Below are positions 13,047 to 25,810 of a stretch of DNA of 64,000 bases, piece by piece. Both the position numbers and the translations under genes were made by a program. Below the pieces are notes generated by a model. The model was given only the letters and a program-made list of their open reading frames with translations. It was not told where the DNA came from and made no database searches. Within the stretch, counting starts at the first letter, position 1; every line of letters starts with the position of its first letter. This DNA is from Closterium sp. Naga37s-1 (lineage: Eukaryota > Streptophyta > Zygnematophyceae > Desmidiales > Closteriaceae). Location: positions 193,501-257,500 of the forward strand of contig CANJKZ010000502.1 in the NCBI GenBank assembly GCA_947471745.1, written 5' to 3'.

Positions 13047-14325
13047 CCCATTCTCCCTGTTTCCATCAACCCGCCCAATTCTCCCTCTTTCCATCACCCC
13101 GCCCCATTCTCCCTCTTTCCATCATCCAGCCCCATTCTCCCTCTTTCCATCACCCCGCCCCATTCTCCCTCTTTCCATCACCCACCCCATTCTCCCGCTT
13201 TCCATCACCCCGCCCCATTCTCCCTCTTTCCATCACCCTGCCCCATTCTCCCTCTTTCCATCACCCCGCCCCATTCTCCCGCTTTCCATCACCCCGCCCA
13301 ATTCCCCCGTTTTTTATCACCCAGCCTCATTCTCCCTCTTTCCATCACCCAGCCCCATCCTCCCTCTTTCCACCCCGCCCCATTCTCCCGCTTTCCATCT
13401 CCCCGCCCCATTCTCCCTCATTCCATCACCTCGCCCCATTCTCCTGCTTTCCATCACTCCGCCCCGTCCCTCTTTCCATCACCCCGCCCCATCCATCACC
13501 CCGCACCATTCTCCCTCTTGCCATCACCCCGCCCCATTCTCCCTCTTTCCATCACCCCGCCCCATTCTCCCTCTTTCCATCACCCCGCCCCATTCTCCCG
13601 CTTTCCATCACCCCGCCCCATTTTCCCGCTTTCCATCACCCCACCCCATTCTCTTGCTTTCCATCACCCGCCCCATTCTCTCGCTTTCCATCACCCGGTC
13701 CCATTCTCCCTCTTTCCATCACTCCGCCCTATTCTCCCTCTTTCCATCACCCAGCCCATTTCTCACTCTTTCCATCACCCCGCCCCGTTCCCCCGCTTTC
13801 CATCACCCCGCCGCGATCTCCCGCTTTCCATCACCCCGCCCCATTCTCCCTCTTTACATCACCCCGCCCCATTCTCCCTCTTTCCATCACCCAGCCCCAT
13901 TCTCCCGCTTTCCATCACACCGCCCCATTCTCCGTCTTTCCATAACCCCGCCCCAATCTCCCACTTTCCATCACCCCGCTCCATTCTCCCTCTTTCCATC
14001 ACCCCGCCCCATTCTCCCGCTTTCCATCACCCCGCCCCATTCTCCCTCTTTCCATCACCCCGCCCCATTCTCCCGCTTTCCATCACCCTGCCCCATTCTC
14101 CCGCTTTCCATCACCCCGCCTCATTGTCCCTCTTTCCATCGCCCCGCCCCATTCTCCCGCTTTCCATCACCCCGCCCCATTCTCCCTCTTTCCATCACAC
14201 CGCCCCATTCTCCTGCTTTCCATCACCCCGCCCCGTTCTCCCGCTTTCCATCACCCCGCCCCATTCTCTCGCTTTCCATCACCCCGCCCCATTCGCCCAC
14301 TTTCCATCACCCAGCCCCATTCTCC
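13047..14325. repeat. 28-bp minisatellite array, block B (~46 copies)
   Basis: Same 28-bp unit as the left array, dominated by the CCCTCTTTCC variant and more diverged (several copies lack bases, e.g. around 13180 and 13460-13500). Its presence on the far side of the 367-bp satellite means the satellite interrupts a formerly larger minisatellite. It ends at TCTCC, where the 15-bp array begins without spacer. Confidence 0.93.
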
Positions 14326-17300
14326 ATTCGGGCGCAAGCGAATCGGGCGCAAGCGAGTCGGGCGTAAGCGAATCGGGCGCAAGCGAATCGGGCGCATGGG
14401 AATCGGGCGCAAGGGAATCGGGCGCAAGGGAATCGGGCGCAAGGGAATTGGGCGATCGGGCGCAAGCGAATCGGGCGCAAGCGAGTCGGGCGCAAGCGAG
14501 TCGGGCGCAAGCGAATCGGGCGCAAGGGAGTCGGGCGCAAGGGAGTCGGGCGCAAGCGAATCGGGCGCAAGCGAATCGGGCGCAAGCGAATCGGGCGCAA
14601 GGGAATTGGGCGCAAGCAAATCGAGCGCAAGCGAATCAGGCGCAAGCGAATCGGGCGCAAGCGAATCGGGCGCAAGGGAATCGGGCGCAAGCGAATAGGG
14701 CGCAAGGGAATCGGGCGCAAGCGAATCGGGCGCAAGCGAATCGGGCGCAAGGGAATTGGGCGCAAGCGAATCGGGCGCAAGCGAATCGGGCGCAAGGGAG
14801 TCGGGCGCAAGCGAATCGGGCGCAAGAGAATCGGGCGCAAGGGAGTCGGGCGCAAGGGAATCGGGCGAAAGGGATACGGGCGCAAGGGAATCGGGCGCAA
14901 GGGAATCGGGCGCAAGCGAATCGGGCGCAAGCGAATCGGGCGCAAGGGAGTCGGGCGCAAGGGAATCGGGCGCAAGCGAATCGGGCGCAAGCGAATCGGG
15001 CGCAAGCGAATCGGGCGCAAGCGAGTCGGAGGCAAGGGAATCGGGCGCAAGGGAATCGGGCGCAAGGAAATCGGGCGCAAGGGAATCGGACGCAAGCGAA
15101 TCAGGCGCAAGGGAATCCGGCGCAAGCGAATCGGGCGCAAGCGAATCGGGCGCAAGGGAATCGGGCGCAAGCAAATTGGGCGCAAGGGAATCGGGCGCAA
15201 TGGAATCGGGCGCAAGCGAATCGGGCGCAAGGGAATCGGGCGCAAGCGAATCGGGCGCAAGCGAATCGGGCGCAAGCGAATCGGGCGCAAGGGAATCGGG
15301 CGCAAGGGAATCGGGCGCAAGCGAATCGGGCGCAAGCGAATCGGGCGCAAGGGAATTGGGCGCAAGCGAATCGGGCGCAAGCGAATCGGGCGCAAGGGAG
15401 TCGGGCGCAAGCGAATCGGGCGCAAGCGAATCGGGCGCAAGCGAATCGGGCGCAAGGGAATCGGGCGCAAGCGAATCGGGCGCAAGGGAGTCGGGCGCAA
15501 GCGAGTCGGGCGAAAGGGATACGGGCGCAAGGGAATCGGGCGCAAGGGAATCGGGCGCAAGCGAATCGGGCGCAAGCGAATCGGGCGCAAGGGAGTCGGG
15601 CGCAAGGGAATCGGGCGCAAGCGAATCGGGCGCAAGCGAATCGGGCGCAAGGGAATCGGGCGAAAGGGATTCGGGCGCAAGGGAATCGGGCGCAAGCAAG
15701 TCGGGCGCAAGCGAGTCGGGCGCAAGCGAATCGGGCGCAAGCGAATCGGGCGCAAGCGAATCGGGCGCAAGCGAGTCGGAGGCAAGGGAATCGGGCGCAA
15801 GGGAATCGGGCGCAAGGAAATCGGGCGCAAGGGAATCGGACGCAAGCGAATCGGGCGCAAGGGAATCGGGCGCAAGCGAATCGGGCGCAAGCGAATCGGG
15901 CGCAAGGGAATCGGGCGCAAGCGAATAGGGCGCAGGGGAATCGGACGCAAGCGAATCGGGCGCAAGGGAATCGGGCGCAAGCGAATCGGGCGCAAGGGAA
16001 TCGGGCGCAAGGGAATCGGGCGCAAGCGAATCGGGCGAAAGGGAATCGGGCGCAAGCGAATAGGGCGCAAGGGAATCGGACGCAAGCGAATCGGGCGCAA
16101 GGGAATCGGGCGCAAGCGAATCGGGCGCAAGGGAATCGGGCGCAAGGGAATCGGGCGCAAGCGAATCGGGCGCAAGCGAATCGGGCGCAAGGGAATCGGG
16201 CGCAAGCGAATCGGGCGCAAGCGAATCGGGCGCAAGGGAATCGGGCGCAAGCGAATCGGGCGCAAGCGAATCGGGCGCAAGCGAATCGGGCGCAAGGGAA
16301 TCGGGCGCAAGCGAATCGGGCGCAAGCGAATCGGGCGCAAGGGAATCGGGCGCAAGGGAATCGGGCGCAAGCGAATTGGGCGCAAGGGAATCGGGCGAAA
16401 GGGATTCGGGCGCAAGGGAATCGGGCGCAAGCAAGTCGGGCGCAAGCGAGTCGGGCGCAAGCGAATCGGGCGCAAGCGAATCGGGCGCAAGCGAATCGGG
16501 CGCAAGCGAATCGGGCGCAAGCGAGTCGGAGGCAAGGGAATCGGGCGCAAGGGAATCGGGCGCAAGGAAATCGGGCGCAAGGGAATCGGACGCAAGCGAA
16601 TCGGGCGCAAGGGAATCGGGCGCAAGCGAATCGGGCGCAAGCGAATCGGGCGCAAGGGAATCGGGCGCAAGCGAATAGGGCGCAAGGGAATCGGGCGCAA
16701 GCGAATCGGGCGCAAGGGAATTGGGCGCAAGCGAATCGGGCGCAAGCGAATCGGGCGCAAGGGAGTCGGGCGCAAGCGAATCGGGCGCAAGAGAATCAGG
16801 CGCAAGGGAGTCGGGCGCAAGGGAATAGGGCGAAAGGGATACGGGCGCAAGGGAATCGGGCGCAAGGGAATCGGGCGCAAGCGAATCGGGCGCAAGCGAA
16901 TCGGGCGCAAGGGAGTCGGGCGCAAGGGAATCGGGCGCAAGTGAATTGGGCGCAAGCGAATCGGGCGCAAGCGAATCGGGCGCAAGCGAGTCGGAGGCAA
17001 GGGAATCGGGCGCAAGGGAATCGGGCGCAAGGAAATCGGGCGCAAGGGAATCGGTCGCAAGCGAATCGGGCGCAAGGGAATCAGGCGCAAGCGAATCGGG
17101 CGCAAGGGAATCGGGCGCAAGGGAATCGGGCGCAAGCGAATTGGGCGCAAGGGAATCGGGCGCAAGGGAATCGGGCGCAAGCGAATCGGGCGCAAGGGAA
17201 TCGGGCGCAAGCGAATCGGGCACAAGCGAATCGGGCGCAAGCGAATCGGGCGGAAGGGAATCGGGCGCAAGCGAATCGGGCGCAAGGGAGTCGGGCGCAA

Positions 17301-18287
17301 GCGAGTCGGGCGCGCAAGCGAATCGGGCGCAAGCGAGTCGGGCGCAAGGGAATCGGGCGCAAGGGAATCGGGCGCAAGCGAATCGGGCACAAGAGAATCG
17401 GGCGCAAGGGAATCGGGCGCAAGGGAATCGGGCGCAAGCGAATCGGGCGCAAGCGAATCGGGCGCAAGGGAATTGGGCGCAAGGGAATCGGGCGCAAGCG
17501 AATCGGGCGCAAGGGAGTCGGGCGCAAGCGAATCGGGCGCAAGAGAATCGGGCGCAAGGGAGTCGGGCGCAAGGGAATAGGGCGAAAGGGATACGGGCGC
17601 AAGGGAATCGGGCGCAAGGGAATCGGGCGCAAGCGAATCGGGCGCAAGCGAATCGGGCGCAAGGGAGTCGGGCGCAAGGGAATCGGGCGCAAGTGAATCG
17701 GGCGCAAGCGAATCGGGCGCAAGCGAATCGGGCGCAAGCGAGTCGGAGGCAAGGGAATCGGGCGCAAGGGAATCGGGCGCAAGGAAATCGGGTGCAAGGG
17801 AATCGGTCGCAAGCGAATCGGGCGCAAGGGAATCAGGCGCAAGCGAATCGGGCGCAAGCGAATCGGGCGCAAGGGAATCGGGCGCAAGCGAATTGGGCGC
17901 AAGGGAATCGGGCGCAAGTGAATCGGGCGCAAGCGAATCGGGCGCAAGGGAATCGGGCGCAAGCGAATCGGGCGCAAGCGAATCGGGCGCAAGCGAATCG
18001 GGCGGAAGGGAATCGGGCGCAAGCGAATCGGGCGCAAGGGAGTCGGGCGCAAGCGAGTCGGGCGCGCAAGCGAATCGGGCGCAAGCGAGTCGGGCGCAAG
18101 GGAATCGGGCGCAAGGGAATCGGGCGCAAGCGAATCGGGCACAAGAGAATCGGGCGCAAGGGAATCGGGCGCAAGGGAATCGGGCGCAAGCGAATCGGGC
18201 GCAAGCGAATCGGGCGCAAGGGAATTGGGCGCAAGGGAATCGGGCGCAAGCGAATCGGGCGCAAGGGAGTCGGGCGCAAGCGAATCG
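14326..18287 (+). repeat. 15-bp minisatellite, block 1 (~264 copies)
   Basis: Tandem 15-bp unit GGGCGCAAGCGAATC with variants AAGGGAATC, AAGNGAGTC, GGGCGAAAGGGATAC and GAGGCAAGG. The unit length is a multiple of 3 and most variants have no stops, so several frames on both strands stay open for hundreds of codons (RAQAN, ESGAS, RKRIG, DSLAP and RPIRL peptides). That simultaneous openness argues against coding. The block ends at the 5-bp target duplication of copia-1. Confidence 0.97.
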
Positions 18288-18419
18288 TGTCAGAACATTG
18301 TAGCTTATGCTGTTATGTAGGCTATAGTGGGGTATCCCATAGGGGGTACAACCAATTAGGGTTTCATATTTGTACTCACTTCATTTCATAGTTCATCCAT
18401 TCTCGTTCTCATTTTCACA
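18288..18419 (+). repeat. copia-1 5' LTR (132 bp)
   Basis: Begins TGTCAGAACATTG, ends ATTTTCACA, and matches 25811-25942 base for base. It contains TAGGCTATAGTGGG and AGGGGGTACA, which are also found (with small changes) in the LTRs of copia-2 and copia-3 and may be promoter elements. Confidence 0.96.
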
Positions 18420-18434
18420 TGGAATCAGAGCAGG
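18420..18434 (+). promoter_or_regulatory. Primer-binding site of copia-1
   Basis: TGGAATCAGAGCAGG starts directly after the 5' LTR and differs at one base from the TGGTATCAGAGC core that pairs with the 3' end of initiator methionine tRNA in plant copia elements. It would prime minus-strand DNA synthesis. Confidence 0.85.
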
Positions 18435-19602
18435 TCCCCTCCTAGGGACTGTTCCTTGGGCCCACCGAAGCGCGCCTCGAGTCGCGCCTGCCTTTTTTTT
18501 TTAGCGGCCCGTCGAGTCGCACCTAGCGGCCCGTCGCGCCGCCCTTACGGTCGCGTCGAGCCGCCCTAGCGGCTGCGGCGCGCCGCCCTTTTCCCGGCCC
18601 GTCGCCGCCCTTACCCGCGGCTTTGCGCCGCCCTCACCGGCGGCTTCGCGCCGCCCCTACCTGCGGCTTCGCGCCGCCCAGGCCCGTCGCCGCCCTTCCC
18701 GCGGCTTCGCGCCGCCTCTACCTGCGGCTTCGAGCCGCCCCGGCCCGTCGCCGCCCTTACCTGCGGCTTCGCGCCGCCTACGGCCCGTCGCCGCCCTTTT
18801 CTGCGGCCCCGCCGCCTCTCTCGTTGCGGCCCCGCCGCCCGTCTTCGCGGCCCCGCCGCCATCTCTCGCTGCGGCCCCGCCGCCACTCACTGCGGCCCCG
18901 CCACCCGACTTCGCGGCCCCGCCGCCTCTCTCGCTGCGGCCCCGCCGCCTCTCACTGCGGCCCCGCCGCCCTACTCAGCGGCCCCGCCGCCCGACTTCGC
19001 GGCCCCGCCGCTTCTCTCGCTGCGGCCCCGCCGCCTCTCTCACTGCGGCCCCGCCGCCTCTCACTGCGGCCCCGCCGCCCTACTCAGCGGCCCCGCCGCC
19101 CGACTTCGCGGCCCCGCCGCTTCTCTCGCTGCGGCCCCGCCGCCTCTCTCGTTGCGGCCCCGCCGCCCTTCACTGCGGCCCTGCCGCTTCTCTGCAGCGG
19201 CCCCGCCGCCCGTCTTCGCGGCCCCGCCGCCTCACTACCCAGCGGCCCCGCCGTCCTTCTTCAGCGGCCCCGCCGCCCTACGTCAGCGGCCCAGCCGAGC
19301 CGCCCAACAGCAGCGCAGCCGAGCCGCCCAGCAGCAGAGCAGCCGAGCCGCCCCGCTGCCGAGCCGCGCTGCAGCCGAGCCGCCCGGCCGCCCACCAGTC
19401 GAGCCGCCGTGCAGCCGACCGCCCAGCCGCCGAGCCGCCCAGCTGCCGAGCCGCCCAGCCGCCGAGCCGCCCAGCCGCCGAGCCGCCCAGCGGCCGAGCC
19501 GCCCTGCAGCCGAGCCGCCCGAGCAGCCCTGTCCGGTGAGCACAGACCCTCTGTCACTGCGTGCTCTTCCCCTACTCCTTGCACTGCTGGTCTACTGCTG
19601 TC
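18435..19602 (+). repeat. GC-rich repetitive leader of copia-1
   Basis: The stretch between primer site and gag has no recognisable gene. It is built from degenerate GC-rich tandem motifs: CTTCGCGCCGCC (about 18600-18790), GCGGCCCCGCCGCC (about 18800-19280) and GAGCCGCCCAGC (about 19290-19520). Open frames here (e.g. 18623-19669) encode only alanine/proline/arginine-rich low-complexity peptide. The other two copia elements have leaders of different repeat composition. Confidence 0.8.
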
Positions 19603-22600
19603 ATGGCTACCCCTAGTGTCCTCACTTTTGACGCTGAGGGTCGGGCCATTGACTTTGAGGTCTGGGTAGATGACCTACAGCTGTTCTTACAGTGCGATAG
19701 GGCGGACGGCCTCTCTCTCTTTGACCTCACCTCTGGCGCTTCCCCTGCCCCTGCTGCTGATGCTGACGCCACTGTTCGCTCCCAGTGGGCCACGCGCGAT
19801 GCTGCTGCACGTCTTGCTGTGCGTCGCCACCTCCCTACCTCCGAGCGTGCGCACTTTAGTCAGTACAAGAGTGCTCAGACCTTGTACGCCGCTGTAGTCG
19901 CGCGCTACTCCTCCCCTTCCACTGCTGCACTGAGCCGTCTCATGCTGCCGTACCTCTTCCCTGACCTTGCTTCTTTTCCCACCGTTGCTGACCTCATTAC
20001 GCACCTCCGCACTAGTGACACTCGCTACCGCGCTGCACTTCCTGCTGACTTCTGCACCGCGAACCCCCCCCCATGTACATCACTCTGTACTTCCTAGTCA
20101 CTCGCCTCCCTGACTCCCTTCGAGTAGTCAGGGACCACTTTCTCTCAGTCTGTCCCACCACACTCACTGTAGACCTCCTCGAGAAGGCCCTCCTTGCGAT
20201 AGAAAAGAGCATAGTCGCTGTAGGAGCCTCTCGAGGTGACCCGCGCACCCCCATCTTTGAGGGGTGTTCTCCCTCCCCCCTGCTGCCCTCTGTTGCCTCT
20301 GCTGCTTCGGCCGACCTTCTTGGTCTTGAGTCGGTCGGTGCGGCGTCTGCCCCTAGCGGGAGACGCCGCCCTGGCAAGGGCAAGGGGGGCAAGGGAGCTG
20401 GAGGAGCGGGCGGTGGAGGTGGAGGTGGAGGCAGTGGGGGGAGTGGGGGTAGCGGTGGAGGTGGAGGTGGGGGTGGGGGGTTCGGTGGCGGCAGTGGAGG
20501 CGGAGGCCGCGGCGGCGGTGGCGGTGGTAGCGGAGGTGGCGGAGGAGGCGGCGGTGGAGGAGGCGGTGGAGGCGGCGGCGGCAGTGGAGGCAGCGGAGGC
20601 GGTGGAGGCGGTGGGGGTGGCGGTGGAGCTGGTCGCGGGTCTTTGCAGAGGAGTGGCTCCGGTGGTGGCTCGCGCCAGCAGCAGCAGCGTGGTCATGCGA
20701 CCCTGTCCCCTCAGCAGCTCCGTGAGTGGTACACTGCACGCCAGCGGGGTGGGGGTTTTGGTCCGTGTACCTACGTCCTGCGCACCGGCGACCGTGCGGG
20801 TGAGCAGTGTGGGGGTGCGCACCCCACTCCGCGCTGCTTTGGCCGCCTGACGGACGCATGGCGTCACCAGTTCCCGGAGGCCTCCGAGATCCCTCGCTGG
20901 GACGAGCTGTCTAGGGCGGGGGTTGCCATCTTTGATCTGGACTTTGATGCTATTCTCTCTGCCATGTATGCTGTGTCTATTAGTGATGAGGGTGACTGTT
21001 ACCGGTGTTTCCAGCCCGATCCGGGCATTGAGACTGTTGCTCTAGGTACTGGTGAGGCTGCTGCCCTAGGTGCTTACGACGCTGCTGCTCCAGGTGCTGG
21101 TGTGTCTGCGTCCTCAGGTACTGGTGAGTCTGCTCTCTCAGGTACCGCGTCGGCTTCGGCCTCTCTCACCTTCACTCTTGACTCTGGGGCGTCTCGCTCC
21201 TTCTTTCGGGACCGCACCACACTCACGCCGCTTAGTCGGCCGGTTGCGGTGTCTCTGGCTGACCCCTCTGGGGGTCCGGTCCTGTCTCGTTTCTCCACAG
21301 TCCTCCCGTGTCCGGCGGCTCCCTCTGGCACCCTGTCTGGTCTCTACCTCCCCTCGTTCTCGACGAACCTGGTGAGTGGTGCTGACCTACAGGATGCGGG
21401 TGTCCACCAGTTCACTCCTGCACGTCAGCGAGTGACCCACTGTACAGAGGCTGGCACAGGCCGACACCTGGCTACGTTCACCCGTCAGCCGGGGTCGAGC
21501 CTGTACACTCTGACCACTGCGTCTCCTCCAGTTGCTGAGTCTGGTAGGGTAGTTACGTCGGGTCAGGTGTTTGCTGCGGCGTCCAGGTCTGGTCCTGAGT
21601 CTGCCCCCTGTTCGTGTCGTCTCCTGTCTCACGAGACTCTCCTCTGGCACCACCGCCTTGGCCACCCCTCTCTGCTTCGGCTCAGAGGTATGGCCTCCCG
21701 TCTTCTTGTGTCCGGTCTCCCCCGGTCCCTCCCTCCCCTTCCTCAGGGCCCTGGCCCTGCCTGTGTCCCCTGTGTCGAGGGGCGCCAGCGTGCTGCCCCT
21801 CACTCCTCCCAGTTTCCTTCGACAGAGGCCCCGTTGCAGACACTTCACATGGACGTGTGGGGCCCAGCCCGCGTCCGTGGACAGGGTCACGAGCGCTACT
21901 TCCTGCTCGTTGTTGACGACTACTCGCGTTACACCACAGTCTTCCCCTTGCGCAGCAAGGGTGATGTCACTGAGGTGCTGATCGACTGGATCCGCGCAGC
22001 TCGTCTCCAGCTCAGGCAGAGCTTCGGCTCAGACTTTCCTGTTCTGCGTCTGCACTCGGACAGAGGCGGAGAGTTCTCCTCTGGCCTTCTGCGTGCCTAC
22101 TGTCGTGCACGGGGCATCCGTCAGACCTTCACGCTTCCAGACTCACCGCAGCAAAATGGGATTGCTGAGCGCCGCATTGGCATGGTCATGGACGTCGCTC
22201 GTACGTCTATGATGCATGCGGCTGCCCCCCATTTTCTGTGGCCGTTTGCGGTGAGGTACGCGGCGCATCAGATCAACCTCCACCCCAGGGTCTCCAGGCC
22301 GGAGACCTCCCCAGCCTTGCTGTGGACCGGGAAGGTTGGCGATGCGTCGGCGTTCCGGGTCTGGGGATCTCGGGCGTTTGTCCGCGACCTGTCTGCGGAC
22401 AAACTATCCCCTCGTGCTGCTCCTTGCGTCTTCCTGGGGTTCCCCCCTGACGCGCCTGGGTGGCAGTTTTACCACCCCACCTCTCGCCGTGTTCTGTCCT
22501 CCCAGGACGTCACGTTTGACGAGTCGGTCCCCTACTACCGCCTCTTCCCCTACCGCACTCCGTCCCTCCCCCCACCCCCACTCTTCCTGGTACCAGGTCC

Positions 22601-25595
22601 CCCCCAGGTAGACCCCCTCCCCCCTCAGGGTCCTGCCCCTTCAGGTGTGTCCCAGGTAGACGCAGTCGAGCCTGTCGAGGTCACTGGTGACTCTGGTGCT
22701 GCTGAGGGTGCTGAGGCTGGGGGTGCTGTACCTGGGGGTGCGGAGCCTAGGGGTGCTGGGCCTGGGGGTGCTACGTCTGGGGGTGCTGAGCCTAGGGGTG
22801 CTGAGCCTAGGGGTGCTGAGCCTGGGGGTGCTGAGCCTAGGGGTGCTGAGCCTGGGGGTGCTGAGCCTGGGGGTGCTGAGCCTGGGGGTGCTAAGCCTAG
22901 GGGTGCTGAGCCTGGGGGTGCTGAGCCTAGGGGTGCTACGTCTGGGGGTGCTGAGCCTAGGGGTGCTACGCCTGGGGGTGCTGAGCCTGGAGGTGCTCCG
23001 CCTGGAGGTTCTTCGAGTGCTTCGTCTCGCCGGGAGCCACTTTCGCCACAGGAGCTGCGTGAGTGGTTTGCCCGGCGCTGGAGGCGTGCTGCTAGTGCTG
23101 GAGGTCCTTCGGCTGCTGAGGGTGCTGCGGTCGCGGGTCCCGGAGGTGCTCGTCCTGGGTGCACTGGAGCTGGTGCTGCTGAGGGTGTTGGCACTGAGAC
23201 TACCGCTGGCAGTCCTACTGGGGGTGCTCCTGGTGCTGCTGGAGGTTCTGGAGCTACTGGTGGTGCTGCTGGAGCGGGTGCTCCTGCTGAGGGTTCTGGT
23301 GCTGTCCCTGCTGCTTCTAGCGTCGCCGCGCGGCCTCGACCGTACTTCGTTCCACTCCTGCAGCAGGTTCTTGGTCTTCCACCTTCTACTGGTCCTCCTC
23401 CTCCCTTAGAGTGTCCACAGCCTGTCTCGTCCCAGCTACAGTTGCAGCCTACCTCCCCTTTGCCTGCTCCTTCTCCCTACACTGGTCCTACTGGAGGTCT
23501 GGCTGAGCGTCGTGAGCCTGCGTCTCGCCCTGCGTCGCCTGTCCGTACTGCTCGCACTAGTGGTCGCGGTTCGCGTCAGCGTCCTCCTCCTGTCCCTGGC
23601 ACGCACCGGATGTCTCTGCGTCCGTCCACTGCTCCTCTGCGTGCCCCTTTGCCTTCTCCTCCTGAGTCCTCTCTTCCTGCTCTTGCCGACCCGGAGTCGG
23701 ACTCTCTTCGTGCTGCCAGTCCTACTGTCACGCGTCTCCTTGCTACTGTTGTCACTGACCCTTCTTTCGAGTCTACTGCTGCGTCTGCTCTCGTTACTGA
23801 GCTCGTCGACTTTGCTGCTCGCTGTCGCTTAGACTACGCTGCTAGTCTTGTCGCTGAGTCTGAGTCTGTCTGTCCTCCGTCCGTCGGGGGTGAGTGTGCC
23901 CTTGGCACGGACGTCCTTGAGGACAGGCAGGAGGAGTTCCAGTGTCTGGCAGCTGCCTCACCTCATCTCGTGTCCGTACTGCTTACCCCTGAGGGAGACC
24001 CGGATGCACTTGACATCCCGACTCCGCGCTCTTACGCGGAGGCGATAGAGGGTCCCTACTCCTCTCAGTGGCAGGCAGCTATGGATGCAGAGATGGCTTC
24101 CTGGAAGTCCACAGGCACCTACGTTGACGCTGTCCCCCCTCCTGGGGCGAACATCGTCAGTGGCATGTGGATCTTCAGGGTGAAGCGGCTGCCGGGTTCT
24201 CCGCCTGTCTTCAAGGCGCGTTACGTGGCTCGTGGCTTCAGTCAGCGGCAGGGAGTTGACTACTTTCAGACCTTCTCCCCCACCCCGAAGATGACCACTC
24301 TTCGGGTACTGCTGCACGTTGCTGCTCACCGTGACTACGAGCTGCACTCTCTTGACTTCAGCACAGCTTTCTTGCAGGGCAGCCTGCACGAGGAGATCTG
24401 GCTGCGTCGCCCACCTGGCTTCACTGGGTCTTTCCCTCCGGGTACCCAGTGGAGTCTCCGGCGTCCAGTCTACGGTCTCCGCCAGGCGCCACGTGAGTGG
24501 CACGACACACTGAGGACTACGCTTGCGGCTCTTGGGTTTGCTCCTTCTACTGCCGACCCGTCGCTGTTTCTACGCACCGACACCTCTCTGCCGCCGTTCT
24601 ACATCCTCGTGTACGTCGACGACTTGGTCTTTGCCACAGCTGACACTGCTGGACTCGCCTACGTGAAGTCCGAGCTGCAGAAGAGACACACGTGCACAGA
24701 CCTGGGTGAACTGCGCAGCTACCTTGGCTTGCAGATCACCCGGGACAGAGCACGCCGCACCATTACCCTGACTCAGTCACACATGGTGCAGCAGGTCCTT
24801 CAGCGCTTCGGCTTCACGTACTCCTCGCCTCAGGCCACTCCTCTGTCTACTCGCCACTCGCTCTCAGCTCTGCCTTCGGATGAGTCCGTAGAGTCGAGTG
24901 GCCCGTACCCAGAGCTTGTTGGCTGCCTCATGTACCTGATGACCTGCACACGACCTGACCTTGCATACCCTCTTAGCATTCTTGCACGCTATGTTGCTCC
25001 TGGGAGACACAGACCAGAGCACATGGCTGCAGCGAAGAGGGTGTTGCGCTACTTGTGCAGTACGTCGGGCATGGGGCTAGTGCTTGGAGGGCGGAGTCCA
25101 GTGGTCCTCACTGGGCACGCGGACGCTTCTTGGGCTGACGACCAGGCTACGCAGCGGTCGTCACAGGGTTACACCTTCAGCCTTGGTTCCGGCTCTGTTT
25201 CGTGGCGGGCTACTCGCTCGTCTTCTGTTCTTGGCTCGAGTTGTGAGGCTGAGATCTACGCCGGGGCCATGGCTGCACAGGAGCTTCGCTGGCTCACCTA
25301 CCTGCTGACCGACCTTGGAGAGCCGCCTCGTTCTCCTCCAGTCCTGTACGTAGACAACAAGGCCATGCTGGCCTTGTGTCGAGAGCAGCGACTGGAGCAC
25401 AGAACAAAGCACATTGCTCTCCGCTACTTCCTTGCTCGTGAGCTACAGCAACGTGGACAGTTGCGGCTTGCGTACGTGGCCTCTGAGGCCAACACTGCTG
25501 ATGTCTTCACCAAGGCACTTCCGCCTTGTGATCATCAGCGCTTCTGCACTCAGCTGGGTCTTGTGCCCGTCTTGCCTCACTTGCTCTCCTCTTGA
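19603..25595 (+). pseudogene. copia-1 Gag-Pol, frameshifted in gag
   Basis: The start is ATG at 19603 (MATPSVLTFDAEG), matching the start of intact copia-3 Gag. Frame 1 reaches a stop at 20097; the rest of the polyprotein is in another frame from about 20073 to the TGA at 25593-25595. Alignment with copia-3 shows one base missing after the run of nine C near 20064-20073. After the break come a glycine-rich tract (about 20395-20636), a C-x13-C-x3-H-x4-C knuckle (about 20766-20837), protease motif DSGA (near 21180), an integrase HHCC finger and DDE core (about 21630-22230), a 15-bp repeat encoding GAEPG (about 22690-23010), reverse transcriptase with YVDD at 24611-24622, and RNase H (about 25100-25520). 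Apart from the single indel the frame is open, so a sequencing error in the homopolymer is possible. Confidence 0.93.
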
Positions 25596-25798
25596 CCTTG
25601 CTTGTACTCTCACATATATATATACCTGCTCTTGCTTGTCTAGCTTTATATATATATGTGTGTACTCTTGCATGTGAACTGGCCGTGTGGCCTTGACCCT
25701 GTGCTCGGACTGTGTGGTGACTTTGTGATCCACCCTGAGCTTTCCTTTGCTTTGCTTTGCTTGACTGGTCTTGTGACCCCTTGTTCTCCCCCACTTTG
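25596..25798 (+). other. copia-1 3' untranslated segment
   Basis: Non-coding sequence between the pol stop and the 3' LTR, with two TATATATATA stretches and TTTGCTTTGCTTTGCTTGACTGG. Related sequence lies at the same place in copia-2 and copia-3, so it is a conserved part of the family. Confidence 0.7.
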
Positions 25799-25810
25799 CC
25801 TATGGGGGTG
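25799..25810 (+). promoter_or_regulatory. Polypurine-tract-like site of copia-1
   Basis: CCTATGGGGGTG ends directly at the 3' LTR. The same sequence (as the complement, CACCCCCATAGG) abuts the 3' LTRs of copia-2 and copia-3. Position and conservation fit the plus-strand primer, though the purine run is short. Confidence 0.65.

Noticed and set aside
14326-18287. Long open frames on both strands of the 15-bp array (RAQAN, ESGAS, DSLAP, RPIRL peptides)
   Set aside because: The unit length is a multiple of 3 and nearly stop-free in several frames of both strands, so openness carries no coding evidence. The same holds for the other three blocks.
18623-19669. 348-codon frame ahead of copia-1 gag
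   Set aside because: Low-complexity Ala/Pro/Arg peptide from GC-rich tandem repeats, overlapping the gag start in another frame; no counterpart in the leaders of copia-2 or copia-3.
20056-20100. Programmed ribosomal frameshift in copia-1
   Set aside because: The shift falls inside the capsid-like part of Gag, not at a gag/pol border, and the close relative copia-3 reads through without one.
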